DNA of 22,507 nt from an uncultured Oscillospiraceae bacterium (GCA_910589395.1 CAJUTL010000041.1:1-22507); one strand, 5' to 3'; counted from the stretch's first letter, positions 14,880 through 22,359 are shown. The notes: a model not told the origin generated them from the letters alone. Numbers and translations are program-made.

Positions 14880-15948
14880 GGCTGGTTCCAGGATAGTAAT
14901 AGGAAAGAATGTCCCGGTAGCTTTCGCCCCGCTTTGCCAGAAAGATGGCTCCGGCCTGGCTCATGCCCACGCCATGCCCCCAGCCCCGTACCGTAAAGCG
15001 GAAGCCCTCCTCCGTTTGTTCTACCTGAAAACAGGCGCTTCGCAGTGAGAAAGCGCCCCGCAGCTCTGTGCCGGTTACTGGCTTTCCCCCTAAAACGGCG
15101 GAGCTTACATAGCCGGAAGGCGTGTAGGTGACCTCCGTCAGCCAGCTGTTTTCCGGCCCGGAAAACACGGGGGGTTCTTCCGTAAAATAGGCGGAAGCGG
15201 CGTCCCTGAATTCCTGAAAAGTCAGGGAAACCGTACTGCGGTAGCCGCTGCTGAGCTGATCTCCCGGGCTGGCCACCGCCTGAAGATAGGGCAGGCTGCC
15301 GCCCCACACGTTTTCAGAGGTTTCGGTGCTGCCGGAGGAGATGGCAAAATAGGCTGCCAAAATAGGCTGCTCCTCCCATTGCAGAAGCTCTCCGGCCACT
15401 TCGGCCGCGGCTTCCTTCAAAACGCCCAGATTGCTTTCATAGTCCTCTCCCCAGCGGGTTTGCATGGCCTCCTCCGAAGCCCATACCTGCCAGCGGCTGC
15501 TGTCGCATTCTATCAGCTCTCCGGCCGCCCGTTTCCGGGAAAACAGGGTATAGCAGGCCACCGCCTGGGCCTTCAACGCCTCCTTGGGGGCGGAAAGATC
15601 CATTTCACAGGCAATGGCGGCGGGGATCAGCCTGGAGGCCGGAACAGAAAGGGTCTTCCCGGTGGCATGGTCGTACAGGGAAAAAACGTCCTTCTCCGAA
15701 AGCTCTTCAGGAGTTTTGCCTTGTCCGGGAACGCCCTGGTCCAGAAATCCGGGAAGCTTCGGTTCGGAAACGGAAGAGCTTACCTCCGGGGCGGGGGAGG
15801 CTGCCGCTTGATCGGGGGAAGAAGCTTTTACGCTTTTTATTTTACCCAGCGCGTACACTCCCGCGGGCAGCAGGGTGATGGCGGCGTAGATGATAAAAAA
15901 GACAAAAATCACCTGCTTCAGTCCGCTTTTCTTTTTTTGTGTCCGCAT
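14833..15948 (-). CDS. spoIID: SpoIID/LytB-domain protein (stage II sporulation protein D-like)
   Basis: A 371-residue exported or membrane-anchored protein. An N-terminal basic stretch and hydrophobic helix (about 12-34) lead to a Ser/Pro/Ala-rich linker, then the SpoIID domain. The catalytic region is LIPAAIACEMDLSAPKEALK, with the likely catalytic Glu115 followed by AQAVA, and the characteristic C-terminal GWGHGVGMSQAGA lies at 322-334. SpoIID is a lytic transglycosylase acting on denuded glycan strands in the engulfment machinery. LytB-type relatives act outside sporulation, so a sporulation role is inferred. No other spo gene lies nearby. AAAAGGAG precedes the ATG. The last ~15 codons overlap the 3' end of mscS on the opposite strand. 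Confidence 0.88.
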   Translation of the reverse strand: MRTQKKKSGLKQVIFVFFIIYAAITLLPAGVYALGKIKSVKASSPDQAAASPAPEVSSSVSEPKLPGFLDQGVPGQGKTPEELSEKDVFSLYDHATGKTLSVPASRLIPAAIACEMDLSAPKEALKAQAVACYTLFSRKRAAGELIECDSSRWQVWASEEAMQTRWGEDYESNLGVLKEAAAEVAGELLQWEEQPILAAYFAISSGSTETSENVWGGSLPYLQAVASPGDQLSSGYRSTVSLTFQEFRDAASAYFTEEPPVFSGPENSWLTEVTYTPSGYVSSAVLGGKPVTGTELRGAFSLRSACFQVEQTEEGFRFTVRGWGHGVGMSQAGAIFLAKRGESYRDILSYYYPGTSLISQEADVPEAEDTE

Positions 15949-16070
15949 AACGATCCAATCTCCTTTTACATATTTTTTCAGCTAATCTTTCAAAAACTTG
16001 GATTTTTCAGGCGGATTTAGTATAAAAACGCCGAAAAATGAATTTCTTTGCCTTTTATAATTCTTATCAG

Positions 16071-16099
16071 TTGACTTCCGGCGCTTGCCGCTGTACAAT
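16071..16099 (+). promoter_or_regulatory. Sigma-A promoter of the citrate synthase gene
   Basis: TTGACT (16071-16076), an exact 17-bp spacer and TACAAT (16094-16099), 34 bp upstream of the GTG start. This is one of the best promoter matches in the window. Confidence 0.7.
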
Positions 16100-16133
16100 C
16101 AGACAATAGCTTTACGGGAAAGGAGCGGTGCGT

Positions 16134-17501
16134 GTGCAAAGGCTGAACAGCGAAAGCGAAACCAGCACCACGATCCAGGAGCTCTGCGAGGAGTACCGGC
16201 AGAACAACAGGATCACCAAAGAGGAATATGAATCGAACCGGGTCAAGCGCGGCCTGCGAAACCCCGACGGCACAGGCGTCATGGCGGGGCTGACCCATGT
16301 GTGCAATGTGCACGGCTATCTGATCGACGATGGCGATAAGGTACCGGATAAGGGCCGCCTTACCTACCGGGGCATCGATATTGAAAAGCTTGTGGAGGGC
16401 AGTGAGCAGGAGGGCCGCTTCGGCTTTGAGGAGGTGGCCTGGCTGCTGATCTTCGGCAAGCTGCCCGATCGCCGCCAGTTTGACCGCATGTGCGGGCTTT
16501 TGTACGATAACAGGGAGCTACCGGAATATTTTCTGGAGGACACTATTTTGAAAACGCCCTCTCAGAATCTGATGAACAAGCTTTCCAGATCGGTGCTTAC
16601 CTTATATTCATATGACGACGATCCGGAAGACTTGTCTCTGGAAAACAATATGCGGCAAAGTATTTCTCTCATTGCCCGGCTGCCCTCCATCATGTCTTAT
16701 GCCTATCAGGCAAAGCGACGTTATTATGATCATGAGACCATGTTTTTTCACCCCTATGAGCCGGGGCAGTGTACGGCAGAGGCAATCCTGAACGCTCTGC
16801 GCCCGGACAAGGAGTTCACTCAGGAAGAGGCAAGGCTCCTAGACCTGTGCATGGTGCTTCACGCGGAGCACGGCGGCGGCAACAATTCCACCTTTACCAC
16901 CAGGGTGCTGACCTCCGCTGGTACGGATATCTATTCTGCCATCGGCGCGGCTATCGGCTCTCTGAAGGGCTATAAGCACGGCGGCGCCAACCACAAGGTG
17001 CGTATGATGATGGACGATATCATGGAGAACGTGAAGGATTGGCAGGACGAAGGAGAAGTCACCGATTATCTGGAAAAGATCCTTCGGGGAGAGGCGGCGG
17101 ACGGCAGCGGCCTGATCTATGGTGTGGGCCACGCCATCTATACGCTTTCCGATCCCCGCGCCGTGATCTTGAAGAGAAAGGCGGGGGAGCTGGCGGCGAA
17201 AAAGGGCTTTGAAAAAAAGCTGGCGCTTTACGAGCTGGTGGAAAAGCTTTCTCCGGCCGCCTATCAGCGGGTTACCGGAAATCAAAAGGTCATCAGCGCC
17301 AATGTGGATTTCTATTCCGGCCTGGTCTATGAAATGCTGGGGATCCCGGAGGACCTTTTCACGCCCATGTTTGCCGTGTCCCGCATTGCCGGCTGGTGTG
17401 CCCACCGGATCGAGGAGCTGACCACCGGCGGGCGGATTATGCGCCCGGCTTACCGGGCCCTGCCGGTAGCCCAGGGATATGTCCCCCTGGATCAGAGATG
17501 A
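16134..17501 (+). CDS. Citrate synthase (citrate/2-methylcitrate synthase family)
   Basis: A 455-residue cytosolic enzyme condensing acetyl-CoA with oxaloacetate to citrate, the entry to the oxidative TCA branch and glutamate synthesis. The catalytic triad motifs are visible: His in VLHAEHGGGNNSTFTTRV (about 246), His in GVGHAIYTLSDPRA (about 333) and Asp in ANVDFYSGLVY (about 391), plus the substrate loop YKHGGANHKV. An N-terminal segment of about 50 residues before AGLTHVCNVHGY is longer than in short bacterial type I enzymes and is common in the clostridial form. The GTG at 16134 is chosen because AGGAG lies 8 nt before it; the GTG at 16128 is too close. The 2-methylcitrate activity cannot be excluded by sequence, but no prpB or prpD is nearby. 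The gene has its own strong promoter and no cotranscribed TCA partner. Confidence 0.93.
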   Translation: MQRLNSESETSTTIQELCEEYRQNNRITKEEYESNRVKRGLRNPDGTGVMAGLTHVCNVHGYLIDDGDKVPDKGRLTYRGIDIEKLVEGSEQEGRFGFEEVAWLLIFGKLPDRRQFDRMCGLLYDNRELPEYFLEDTILKTPSQNLMNKLSRSVLTLYSYDDDPEDLSLENNMRQSISLIARLPSIMSYAYQAKRRYYDHETMFFHPYEPGQCTAEAILNALRPDKEFTQEEARLLDLCMVLHAEHGGGNNSTFTTRVLTSAGTDIYSAIGAAIGSLKGYKHGGANHKVRMMMDDIMENVKDWQDEGEVTDYLEKILRGEAADGSGLIYGVGHAIYTLSDPRAVILKRKAGELAAKKGFEKKLALYELVEKLSPAAYQRVTGNQKVISANVDFYSGLVYEMLGIPEDLFTPMFAVSRIAGWCAHRIEELTTGGRIMRPAYRALPVAQGYVPLDQR

Positions 17502-17545
17502 TCAGCCCGTTTCAGGCAAAGGGAAGGGAAATTTTTTGTTTTTTC

Positions 17546-17574
17546 TTGGAAATCCCTTGTAACTGTGCTATACT
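17546..17574 (+). promoter_or_regulatory. Candidate promoter of the polytopic membrane protein gene
   Basis: TTGGAA (17546-17551), a 17-bp spacer and TATACT (17569-17574), 45 bp upstream of the ATG. Confidence 0.55.
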
Positions 17575-17619
17575 GAATGCTGGATCTCAAATGTTGGAAA
17601 CTCAGAGAAAGGCAAGATC

Positions 17620-18555
17620 ATGGAAAAGAACCGGAAAGAACTGTCTTTTATGAATGTGGGCAACGCGCTGAAGGTGACCTGTGTGGGCTTTGGCGGCGGT
17701 GTGCTCCTGCGCGTGATTCAAATGCTCTACTATTTCGATTATGAAACGGGCTTTTATACCGATGGCGGGGTCATGGCCTGGTGCAGCTTGATCTTTGTAC
17801 TGTTCACCTCTCTGCTGGCGGCGGCCATGTGCTTTCAGTCCCGGCGGTATTTCGGGCCTTACGTGCCCCGGAAAAATAATATGCTGGGGATCACGGCTGT
17901 GCTTTCCGGCGCGGCGCTCATTGTTTCCGCGCTGCTGCAAACAGTGGATTATATCGGATATCTGCAAACCGGCGCTTCCGCTTACGATTCCACCGAGCGT
18001 GGCGTGATCCATGTGGCCTTTTTGGTAACCTGCTTCCTGTTTGGCATAGTGCAGCTTTTTGTTTCGGTAGGCTTCTTTCAGGGAAAAAATGCTTTGGAAA
18101 AAGCTCCTTTGCTCTATTTGGTAGCGGTGCTTTGGGGCATTGCCTATCTGATTTTGGTATACATGTTCTATGCGAAGTCCTCTTCCTTTGTGGAGAATTT
18201 CTTCGCTGTGGCAGGCGGCGCCAGCGTGCTGCTTTCACTTTTCTACCTGTGTAAGCTTTTTGCCGGGGTGGAAGAGGAATCTGCCGCGAAGAGGGTATTT
18301 GTAGCCGGCATCTTCGCGGTAGTGCTTACCGTGACCTATGCTTTTTCAAACTTGGCTTTGCTGCTGCTGGGCAAAAGCTATTCCGGGGAGATCCCTGCGA
18401 TGATCCAGCTTTCCAGCCTGGGTGTTTCCCTGTTTTTGCTGGTGTTCCTAATGACCTTTCGAAAATACAGTATTCGCAAAACCACCGCGCCCAAGGAGGG
18501 GGGAGAAGAGCCCCCTGCCCGCCGTTCGGCCTCCCGGCGCTTCCGGCCGAACTGA
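17620..18555 (+). CDS. Uncharacterised polytopic membrane protein
   Basis: A 311-residue protein I do not recognise. It shows about eight hydrophobic segments (approximately 20-40, 55-75, 92-112, 126-150, 162-182, 190-215, 228-252 and 262-282). Short loops include FGPYVPRKNN between the second and third. The cytoplasmic-looking tail is very basic and proline-rich (RKTTAPKEGGEEPPARRS, then RRFRPN), which suggests a C-terminus inside by the positive-inside rule. No transporter, protease or kinase motif is visible. AGAAAGG precedes the ATG. It has its own predicted promoter and stands between citrate synthase and gap on the same strand, which says little about function. Confidence 0.7.
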   Translation: MEKNRKELSFMNVGNALKVTCVGFGGGVLLRVIQMLYYFDYETGFYTDGGVMAWCSLIFVLFTSLLAAAMCFQSRRYFGPYVPRKNNMLGITAVLSGAALIVSALLQTVDYIGYLQTGASAYDSTERGVIHVAFLVTCFLFGIVQLFVSVGFFQGKNALEKAPLLYLVAVLWGIAYLILVYMFYAKSSSFVENFFAVAGGASVLLSLFYLCKLFAGVEEESAAKRVFVAGIFAVVLTVTYAFSNLALLLLGKSYSGEIPAMIQLSSLGVSLFLLVFLMTFRKYSIRKTTAPKEGGEEPPARRSASRRFRPN

Positions 18556-18586
18556 TAAAAAATCTCAATTAAGCAGTGCTGTGAAA

Positions 18587-18625
18587 GGCCCCGGCAGAAA
18601 AAAGTGATATTTTTCTGTCAGGGCC
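18587..18625. promoter_or_regulatory. Long dyad abutting the gap promoter
   Basis: A 16-bp imperfect stem (18587-18602 with 18610-18625, GGCCCCGGCAGAAAAA against TTTTTCTGTCAGGGCC, one G-U and one mismatch) and a 7-nt loop. It ends on the base before the TTGTAA -35. It could terminate the upstream membrane-protein transcript, although the following T content is poor, or it could act as a control site for gap. Confidence 0.5.
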
Positions 18626-18654
18626 TTGTAAATTCCAGAAAAATACAGTAAAAT
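18626..18654 (+). promoter_or_regulatory. Sigma-A promoter of gap
   Basis: TTGTAA (18626-18631), a 17-bp spacer and TAAAAT (18649-18654), 45 bp upstream of the ATG, with a strong TAGGAGG ribosome site after it. Confidence 0.65.
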
Positions 18655-18699
18655 AAGAATATCAAAATGCTCTTATCACATTTTTAGGAGGTTTTCCCA

Positions 18700-19734
18700 A
18701 TGTCCGTAAAAGTTGCAATCAATGGTTTTGGCCGTATCGGCCGCCTGGCCTTCCGTCAGATGTTCGGTGCAGAGGGCTATGAGATCGTGGCTATCAACGA
18801 TCTGACCAAGCCCTCCATGCTTGCTCATCTGCTGAAGTATGATACCGCCCAGGGCGGTTACTGCGGCAGGATCGGCGAGGGGCTTCATTCCGTTTCCGCC
18901 GACGACGAGGCCGGCACCATTACCGTGGACGGCAAAACCCTCAAGATCTATGCGGAAAAGGACGCAAAGGATCTGCCCTGGGGCCAGATCGGCGTAGACG
19001 TTGTGCTGGAGTGCACGGGCTTCTACTGTTCCAAGGAAAAGAGCCAGGCTCATATCGACGCCGGCGCGAAGAAGGTCGTCATTTCCGCTCCCGCGGGCAA
19101 CGATCTTCCCACCATCGTGTTCAGTGTAAATGAAAACACCCTGACGAAGGATGACACCATCATTTCCGCCGCTTCCTGCACCACCAACTGCCTGGCCCCC
19201 ATGGCCAAGGCCCTGAACGACTATGCCCCCATTCAGAGCGGCATCATGAGCACCATTCACGCCTACACCGGCGACCAGATGATCCTGGACGGCCCCCATC
19301 GCAAGGGTGATCTCCGTCGTGCCCGCGCCGGCGCCGCCAACATCGTTCCCAACTCCACCGGCGCCGCCAAGGCCATCGGTCTGGTGATCCCCGAGCTGAA
19401 CGGCAAGCTGATCGGCTCCGCCCAGCGTGTACCGGTACCCACCGGCTCCACCACCATTCTGACCGCTGTGGTCAAGGGCAGCAACGTTACCAAGGAAGGC
19501 ATCAACGCCGCCATGAAGGCTGCTTCCTCCGCTTCCTATGGCTACAACGAGGATCCCATTGTTTCCTCCGACGTTATCGGCATGACCTATGGCTCTCTGT
19601 TTGACGCAACCCAGACCATGGTCGCCAAGATCGCCGACGACCTGTATGAGGTTCAGGTGGTTTCCTGGTACGACAACGAGAACAGCTACACCAGCCAGAT
19701 GGTCCGCACCATCAAGTACTTCGCTGAGATCTAA
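18700..19734 (+). CDS. gap: Glyceraldehyde-3-phosphate dehydrogenase, type I
   Basis: A 344-residue cytosolic enzyme that oxidises and phosphorylates glyceraldehyde 3-phosphate to 1,3-bisphosphoglycerate with NAD. It shows INGFGRIGR, Asp34 in AINDLT (favours NAD over NADP), the catalytic SAASCTTNCLAP with Cys160, His187 in STIHAYTGDQ, and the C-terminal VSWYDNENSY. The length is typical. The ribosome site TAGGAGG is the strongest in the window and codons are heavily biased to GCC, ATC, ACC and AAG, as expected of a very highly expressed gene. It is monocistronic, with its own promoter and a terminator 30 bp after the stop. It is unlinked from pgk-tpiA-gpmI, which lies 13 kb away on the other strand. 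Confidence 0.97.
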   Translation: MSVKVAINGFGRIGRLAFRQMFGAEGYEIVAINDLTKPSMLAHLLKYDTAQGGYCGRIGEGLHSVSADDEAGTITVDGKTLKIYAEKDAKDLPWGQIGVDVVLECTGFYCSKEKSQAHIDAGAKKVVISAPAGNDLPTIVFSVNENTLTKDDTIISAASCTTNCLAPMAKALNDYAPIQSGIMSTIHAYTGDQMILDGPHRKGDLRRARAGAANIVPNSTGAAKAIGLVIPELNGKLIGSAQRVPVPTGSTTILTAVVKGSNVTKEGINAAMKAASSASYGYNEDPIVSSDVIGMTYGSLFDATQTMVAKIADDLYEVQVVSWYDNENSYTSQMVRTIKYFAEI

Positions 19735-19761
19735 GCTGTTTTTCACAAAAAGGTATACCGA

Positions 19762-19791
19762 AGGGCCCCGCAGAAATCTGCGGGGCCTTTT
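19762..19791 (+). terminator. Intrinsic terminator of gap
   Basis: A 10-11 bp GC-rich stem GGCCCCGCAG / CTGCGGGGCC with a short loop, followed by TTTT (19788-19791), 28 bp after the gap stop codon. Confidence 0.88.
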
Positions 19792-19892
19792 CTGCGCGTC
19801 ACCTTACAGCATGGCTGTCCGGAACACAGAATTGTGCGGGATTTGCCTTACCTTTACCGAGGCAAGGCGGTAAAGCAGAAAGTAGACTTTTG

Positions 19893-19921
19893 TTGCTCTT
19901 GTTTTCGTTTTGTGGTAAAAT
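19893..19921 (+). promoter_or_regulatory. Weak candidate promoter of the zinc-ribbon gene
   Basis: TTGCTC (19893-19898), a 17-bp spacer and TAAAAT (19916-19921), 61 bp before the ATG. The -35 matches poorly. A small 8-bp dyad, CTTTACCG / CGGTAAAG, lies just upstream at 19852-19875. Confidence 0.3.
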
Positions 19922-19982
19922 AACAATAGTTATGCTACGGAAAATGCGGCTTGGGGAAATTGTATGGGAAAGATGAGGGCTT

Positions 19983-20255
19983 ATGTACTGCAAATTTTGT
20001 GGGAAACAGATCGATGACAATGCGCAGTTCTGCCAACATTGCGGGAAGAAATTGAAGCAAAGCGGCTCCTCCAAGCCGTTGAGGCGGCTGCCTGGCTCAA
20101 AGAAAAAGCTTCTTCTGCTTTGCTGCTGTGTGGCCGCGGTCCTTCTGGTGGTGGCGGTCATCGCCACCGGAGGAGGCAATAGGGAAGAGACTGTTTCCCA
20201 GGCCCGACAGCTATCAGGCTTCCTCCGATCGGGAAGGGAAACCGGAAAGCTCTGA
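19983..20255 (+). CDS. Zinc-ribbon plus transmembrane N-terminal fragment
   Basis: A 90-residue product as the sequence stands. YCKFCGKQIDDNAQFCQHCG gives a CxxC-x11-CxxC zinc ribbon (the zinc_ribbon_2 / DUF-type found at the N-terminus of many Firmicute membrane proteins). A basic stretch and the hydrophobic helix LLLLCCCVAAVLLVVAVIAT follow. After about residue 68 the composition changes and the frame ends, as expected downstream of a frameshift. GAGGG lies just before the ATG at short spacing. In an intact protein the ribbon would face the cytosol and the following domain the outside. See the whole-locus entry for the break. Confidence 0.65.
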   Translation: MYCKFCGKQIDDNAQFCQHCGKKLKQSGSSKPLRRLPGSKKKLLLLCCCVAAVLLVVAVIATGGGNREETVSQARQLSGFLRSGRETGKL

Positions 20256-20928
20256 GCCGCCCCTTGCTTCGGAGCTGGCTCTGCCGGATCCCGAAGCCTA
20301 TAGCGGCGGCGCGACACGGTATTTGAAGGGCCACGATTACAATGGGTATTCGCTAAACAGCTATTCCCTTTCCGCCTCTGACTTTGAACTGCTTTCTGAG
20401 TATGTGCAGCTTTTGGTGTTGCGCGGCTTCTCTCTGCGGGACTCTGAGCAGGGAGAGTCCGAAATGAAGGCTTGCTGGGTATTCGATTTCACCGGCACAG
20501 GCAGTGTCAGCTCGTTTGACGTGCGAAAGCAGAAAGCGGTTTCCGTCTACCTGTGGGCCTATTATACGCCGGACACGGAATTTCATGTCACTTACGGCGA
20601 AGGCCTGGAATACGTGGATAACGGCGACCGTACAACGCAAACCATACAGCGGCGGAGTGAAGACGAGAACGGTTCAGGCGGCGGAAGCGGAAATGACGAT
20701 GATGATTCTGCCTGGAAGGGAAATAAAACTGAGATCAAGTGCACGAAATGTCACGGAGAAAAAACTGTTTCCTGCGGAAATTGCGATGGAAAGGGCTACA
20801 AGGAAAAGGTTGTGGAATCTCCCAATTTCGGCGGAGGCGTCAAGCGGGAAACCGTAAAGGAAAAATGCTACAAGTGCAGCAACGGCCAAATCAAATGTCC
20901 CCGCTGCCACGGAACCGGAAAACAGTGA
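20128..20928 (+). CDS. C-terminal fragment with DnaJ-like cysteine-rich zinc-binding tail
   Basis: This frame is open from 20128, but its first ~25 codons are the shadow of the TM segment; real coding character starts near PDSYQASSDREG (about 20200). The fragment has an acidic Ser/Pro linker, a globular region (ATRYLKGHDYNGYSLNSYSL through YVDNGDRTTQTIQ), a Gly/Asp spacer and four cysteine pairs: CTKCHGEK, CGNCDGKG, CYKCSNGQ and CPRCHGTG. The C-x-x-C-x-G-x-G pattern is that of the DnaJ central zinc domain, also found in small zinc-binding proteins. There is no J domain, so it is not a DnaJ. No ribosome site lies at its own start, so it probably depends on an intact upstream frame. The phosphoesterase gene begins 20 bp downstream. 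Confidence 0.6.
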   Translation: MWPRSFWWWRSSPPEEAIGKRLFPRPDSYQASSDREGKPESSEPPLASELALPDPEAYSGGATRYLKGHDYNGYSLNSYSLSASDFELLSEYVQLLVLRGFSLRDSEQGESEMKACWVFDFTGTGSVSSFDVRKQKAVSVYLWAYYTPDTEFHVTYGEGLEYVDNGDRTTQTIQRRSEDENGSGGGSGNDDDDSAWKGNKTEIKCTKCHGEKTVSCGNCDGKGYKEKVVESPNFGGGVKRETVKEKCYKCSNGQIKCPRCHGTGKQ

Positions 20929-20948
20929 GCTTGAAAAGAGGCGGTAAA

Positions 20949-22046
20949 ATGAAATTTGAACACCCTGTCCGCGTGGTGCGGGCTTCCATTCCTACAAAAA
21001 GAATTTTGGTGGTCAGCGATATTCACGGCGGATTGAAGCTTTTTCAGGAGCTGCTGGAAAAACTCCAGTACCAGCCTGGTGAGGATTCGCTTGTGCTCCT
21101 GGGTGATCTTGTGCAAAAGGGCACCCAGAATCTTGATACCGTCCGTTTTGCCATGGAGCTTTCCAGGGAGAAAAACGTGTTTATCCTCATGGGGAATAAC
21201 GAGCTTTTTACCCTGGAGGGCTACGATGAGGAGCTTTTGCAGCACGCTTCTCATTTCCGGGAACGCACTGTGCTGGGAGAAATGGCGATGGAGCTGGGGC
21301 TGCCTTTTCCGAAAACCGCAGCGGAAACTCACGCGCTTCGAGAGCGGGCGGAGCAGGCCTTTTTCCGGGAACTGAATTTTCTGCGAGGCCTGCCCCATGT
21401 TTTGGAAACGGATAAATTCCTTTTTGCCCATGCCGGGCTTTCTGACGAAGAGCTGGAAAGCCAGGAGCTGGAATACGTGCTGGCAGTGCCCCGCTTCTAT
21501 GAGGTCGTAACCCATTCCTTCCAAAAGCTGCTGCTGGTAGGGCACTGGCCCGTGGCCAATTTCCGAACAGACTGCCTGAGCAACGAGCCCCTTTATCAGG
21601 AAGCCTGCAACGTTCTTTCCATAGACGGCGGAAACACGCTGAAGAGCTTCGGTCAGCTGAACGGCGTGATTCTGGATAACGAAACGGGGAAGTGGCAAAG
21701 CCTCAGCGCTGATCCCTATCCCCCAATACCGGCCCCCTGCTCCCAGAAGGCAAAGCCGGGCGTAGCGGTCACCTGGCCGGAAAATTTTGTGGAGCTTCTG
21801 AAGCGGGGAGAGTCTGTTTCCCGCTGTCGCGCCAAAAAGAACGGCGCAATTCTGGACGTTCCCAACGAGTTTTTCTATGAAGATGAAAAGGGTCTGCGCG
21901 TCAGCGACGCCACAAACGTACAACTGGAGCTCACAAAGGGCGAGCCCGTCAGCCTGATCTCAGAAGGCAAAGGCTGGCAGCTGATCATGAAAAACGGAAA
22001 AGCAGGCCTGCTGTTTCTGGAGAATGGCAAAGCGCAAGACAATTAG
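20949..22046 (+). CDS. Calcineurin-like metallophosphoesterase with a C-terminal SH3-like domain
   Basis: A 365-residue protein. The N-terminal ~235 residues carry the two-metal phosphoesterase motifs of the Ser/Thr phosphatase/ApaH-like group: VVSDIHGG (Asp24, His26), LGDLVQKG (Asp53), MGNNE (Asn83), FAHAG (His161) and LVGHWP (His199), ending in SIDGGN. The C-terminal ~70 residues, including KGEPVSLISEGKGWQLIMKN followed by GKAGLLF, resemble a bacterial SH3-type beta barrel. An unusual Pro-rich spacer (about 255-270) joins the two. The substrate (phosphoprotein, diadenosine polyphosphate or other) is unknown. No signal peptide or TM helix is seen, so it is likely cytosolic. The ATG at 20949 follows GAGGCGG; longer in-frame readings run through the upstream gene. 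It probably forms an operon with the zinc-ribbon gene. Confidence 0.85.
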   Translation: MKFEHPVRVVRASIPTKRILVVSDIHGGLKLFQELLEKLQYQPGEDSLVLLGDLVQKGTQNLDTVRFAMELSREKNVFILMGNNELFTLEGYDEELLQHASHFRERTVLGEMAMELGLPFPKTAAETHALRERAEQAFFRELNFLRGLPHVLETDKFLFAHAGLSDEELESQELEYVLAVPRFYEVVTHSFQKLLLVGHWPVANFRTDCLSNEPLYQEACNVLSIDGGNTLKSFGQLNGVILDNETGKWQSLSADPYPPIPAPCSQKAKPGVAVTWPENFVELLKRGESVSRCRAKKNGAILDVPNEFFYEDEKGLRVSDATNVQLELTKGEPVSLISEGKGWQLIMKNGKAGLLFLENGKAQDN

Positions 22047-22194
22047 AAATTGGCAATGAGGAATGAGCAATTTAAGGGCGCGGCGAGCCGCCGCAGGCAC
22101 TCGTGAAACTGCTAAGTGCGAAAGAACAGTTTCTGACCCGACCATAAGTAAGCTGATAAATTGGAATTTGGCGGTTATTCTCCTGTTTCCCTTC
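22047..22194. repeat. Composite intergenic repeat, inverted relative to the left end
   Basis: After the phosphoesterase stop the DNA has no gene. It holds an AT-rich block (AATTAGAAATTGGCAATGAG), a small GC hairpin GCGGCGAGCCGC, and from 22131 a segment matching the reverse complement of 29-81. No promoter, terminator or conserved open frame is convincing. Confidence 0.7.
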
Positions 22195-22359
22195 TGTCAT
22201 TCTGAACGAAGTGAAGAATCTCGTCCTTTGCCCTTTTCCCGGAATAAAGGTCGAGATTCTTCGTCACTATGTTCCTCAGAATGACAGTGGGGAACTGTTC
22301 GGTAAATTGTAATTTGGCGTGTTAGTCGTTAGTTACTAGAAAGGGAAAAGGCTTCCCCT
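22195..22359. repeat. Palindromic repeat, tandem unit 1 (165-bp period)
   Basis: A palindrome with outer arms TGTCATTCTGA (22195-22205) and TCAGAATGACA (22276-22286) and inner arms GAAGAATCTCG and CGAGATTCTTC. A spacer with AAATTGTAATTTGGCG and the TTAGTCGTTAG motif follows. A second unit follows directly at 22360. No protein is encoded. Confidence 0.85.
22320..22345. repeat. TTAGT-rich short repeat, locus E
   Basis: GTTAGTCGTTAGTTACTAG followed by AAAGGG, inside tandem unit 1. It shares TTAGTCGTTAGTT with locus D upstream of the MORN gene, which links the TTAG motifs to the palindromic repeat family. Confidence 0.6.

Larger units (their letters stand above)
19983..20928 (+). pseudogene. Frameshifted double zinc-ribbon membrane protein (whole locus)
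   Basis: Two overlapping reading frames complete one another. The upstream frame carries an N-terminal zinc ribbon and TM helix and runs out of frame at 20255. The downstream frame continues with a matching acidic linker, a folded domain and four CxxC motifs to 20928. The change is equivalent to one extra base (or two missing) somewhere between about 20160 and 20235, inside a low-complexity linker. Removing one base gives a 314-residue protein: zinc ribbon (3-24), TM (about 39-59), linker, globular domain, Gly/Asp spacer and a DnaJ-like cysteine-rich tail. It may be a true mutation, a sequencing error or, less likely, a +1 recoding site; I see no convincing slippery sequence. Confidence 0.65.

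Noticed and set aside
18676..19746. 356-residue open frame antisense to gap
   Set aside because: It is the mirror of a highly biased gene with GC-rich third positions. Its Gly/Val/His-rich product has no domain and no ribosome site.
20160..20235. Programmed frameshift in the zinc-ribbon gene
   Set aside because: The required shift is +1 (or -2). GTTTCCCAGG is not in phase for a -1 heptamer and no clear +1 slip codon or downstream structure is seen, so mutation or sequencing error is preferred.
20868..21923. 351-residue open frame antisense to the phosphoesterase
   Set aside because: The plus-strand frame carries all phosphoesterase motifs and a ribosome site; the antisense product has no recognisable features.
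22063..22284. Open frame of 73 codons in the terminal repeats
   Set aside because: It runs through palindromic repeat DNA; the apparent peptide HSERSEES is the usual translation of such repeats.
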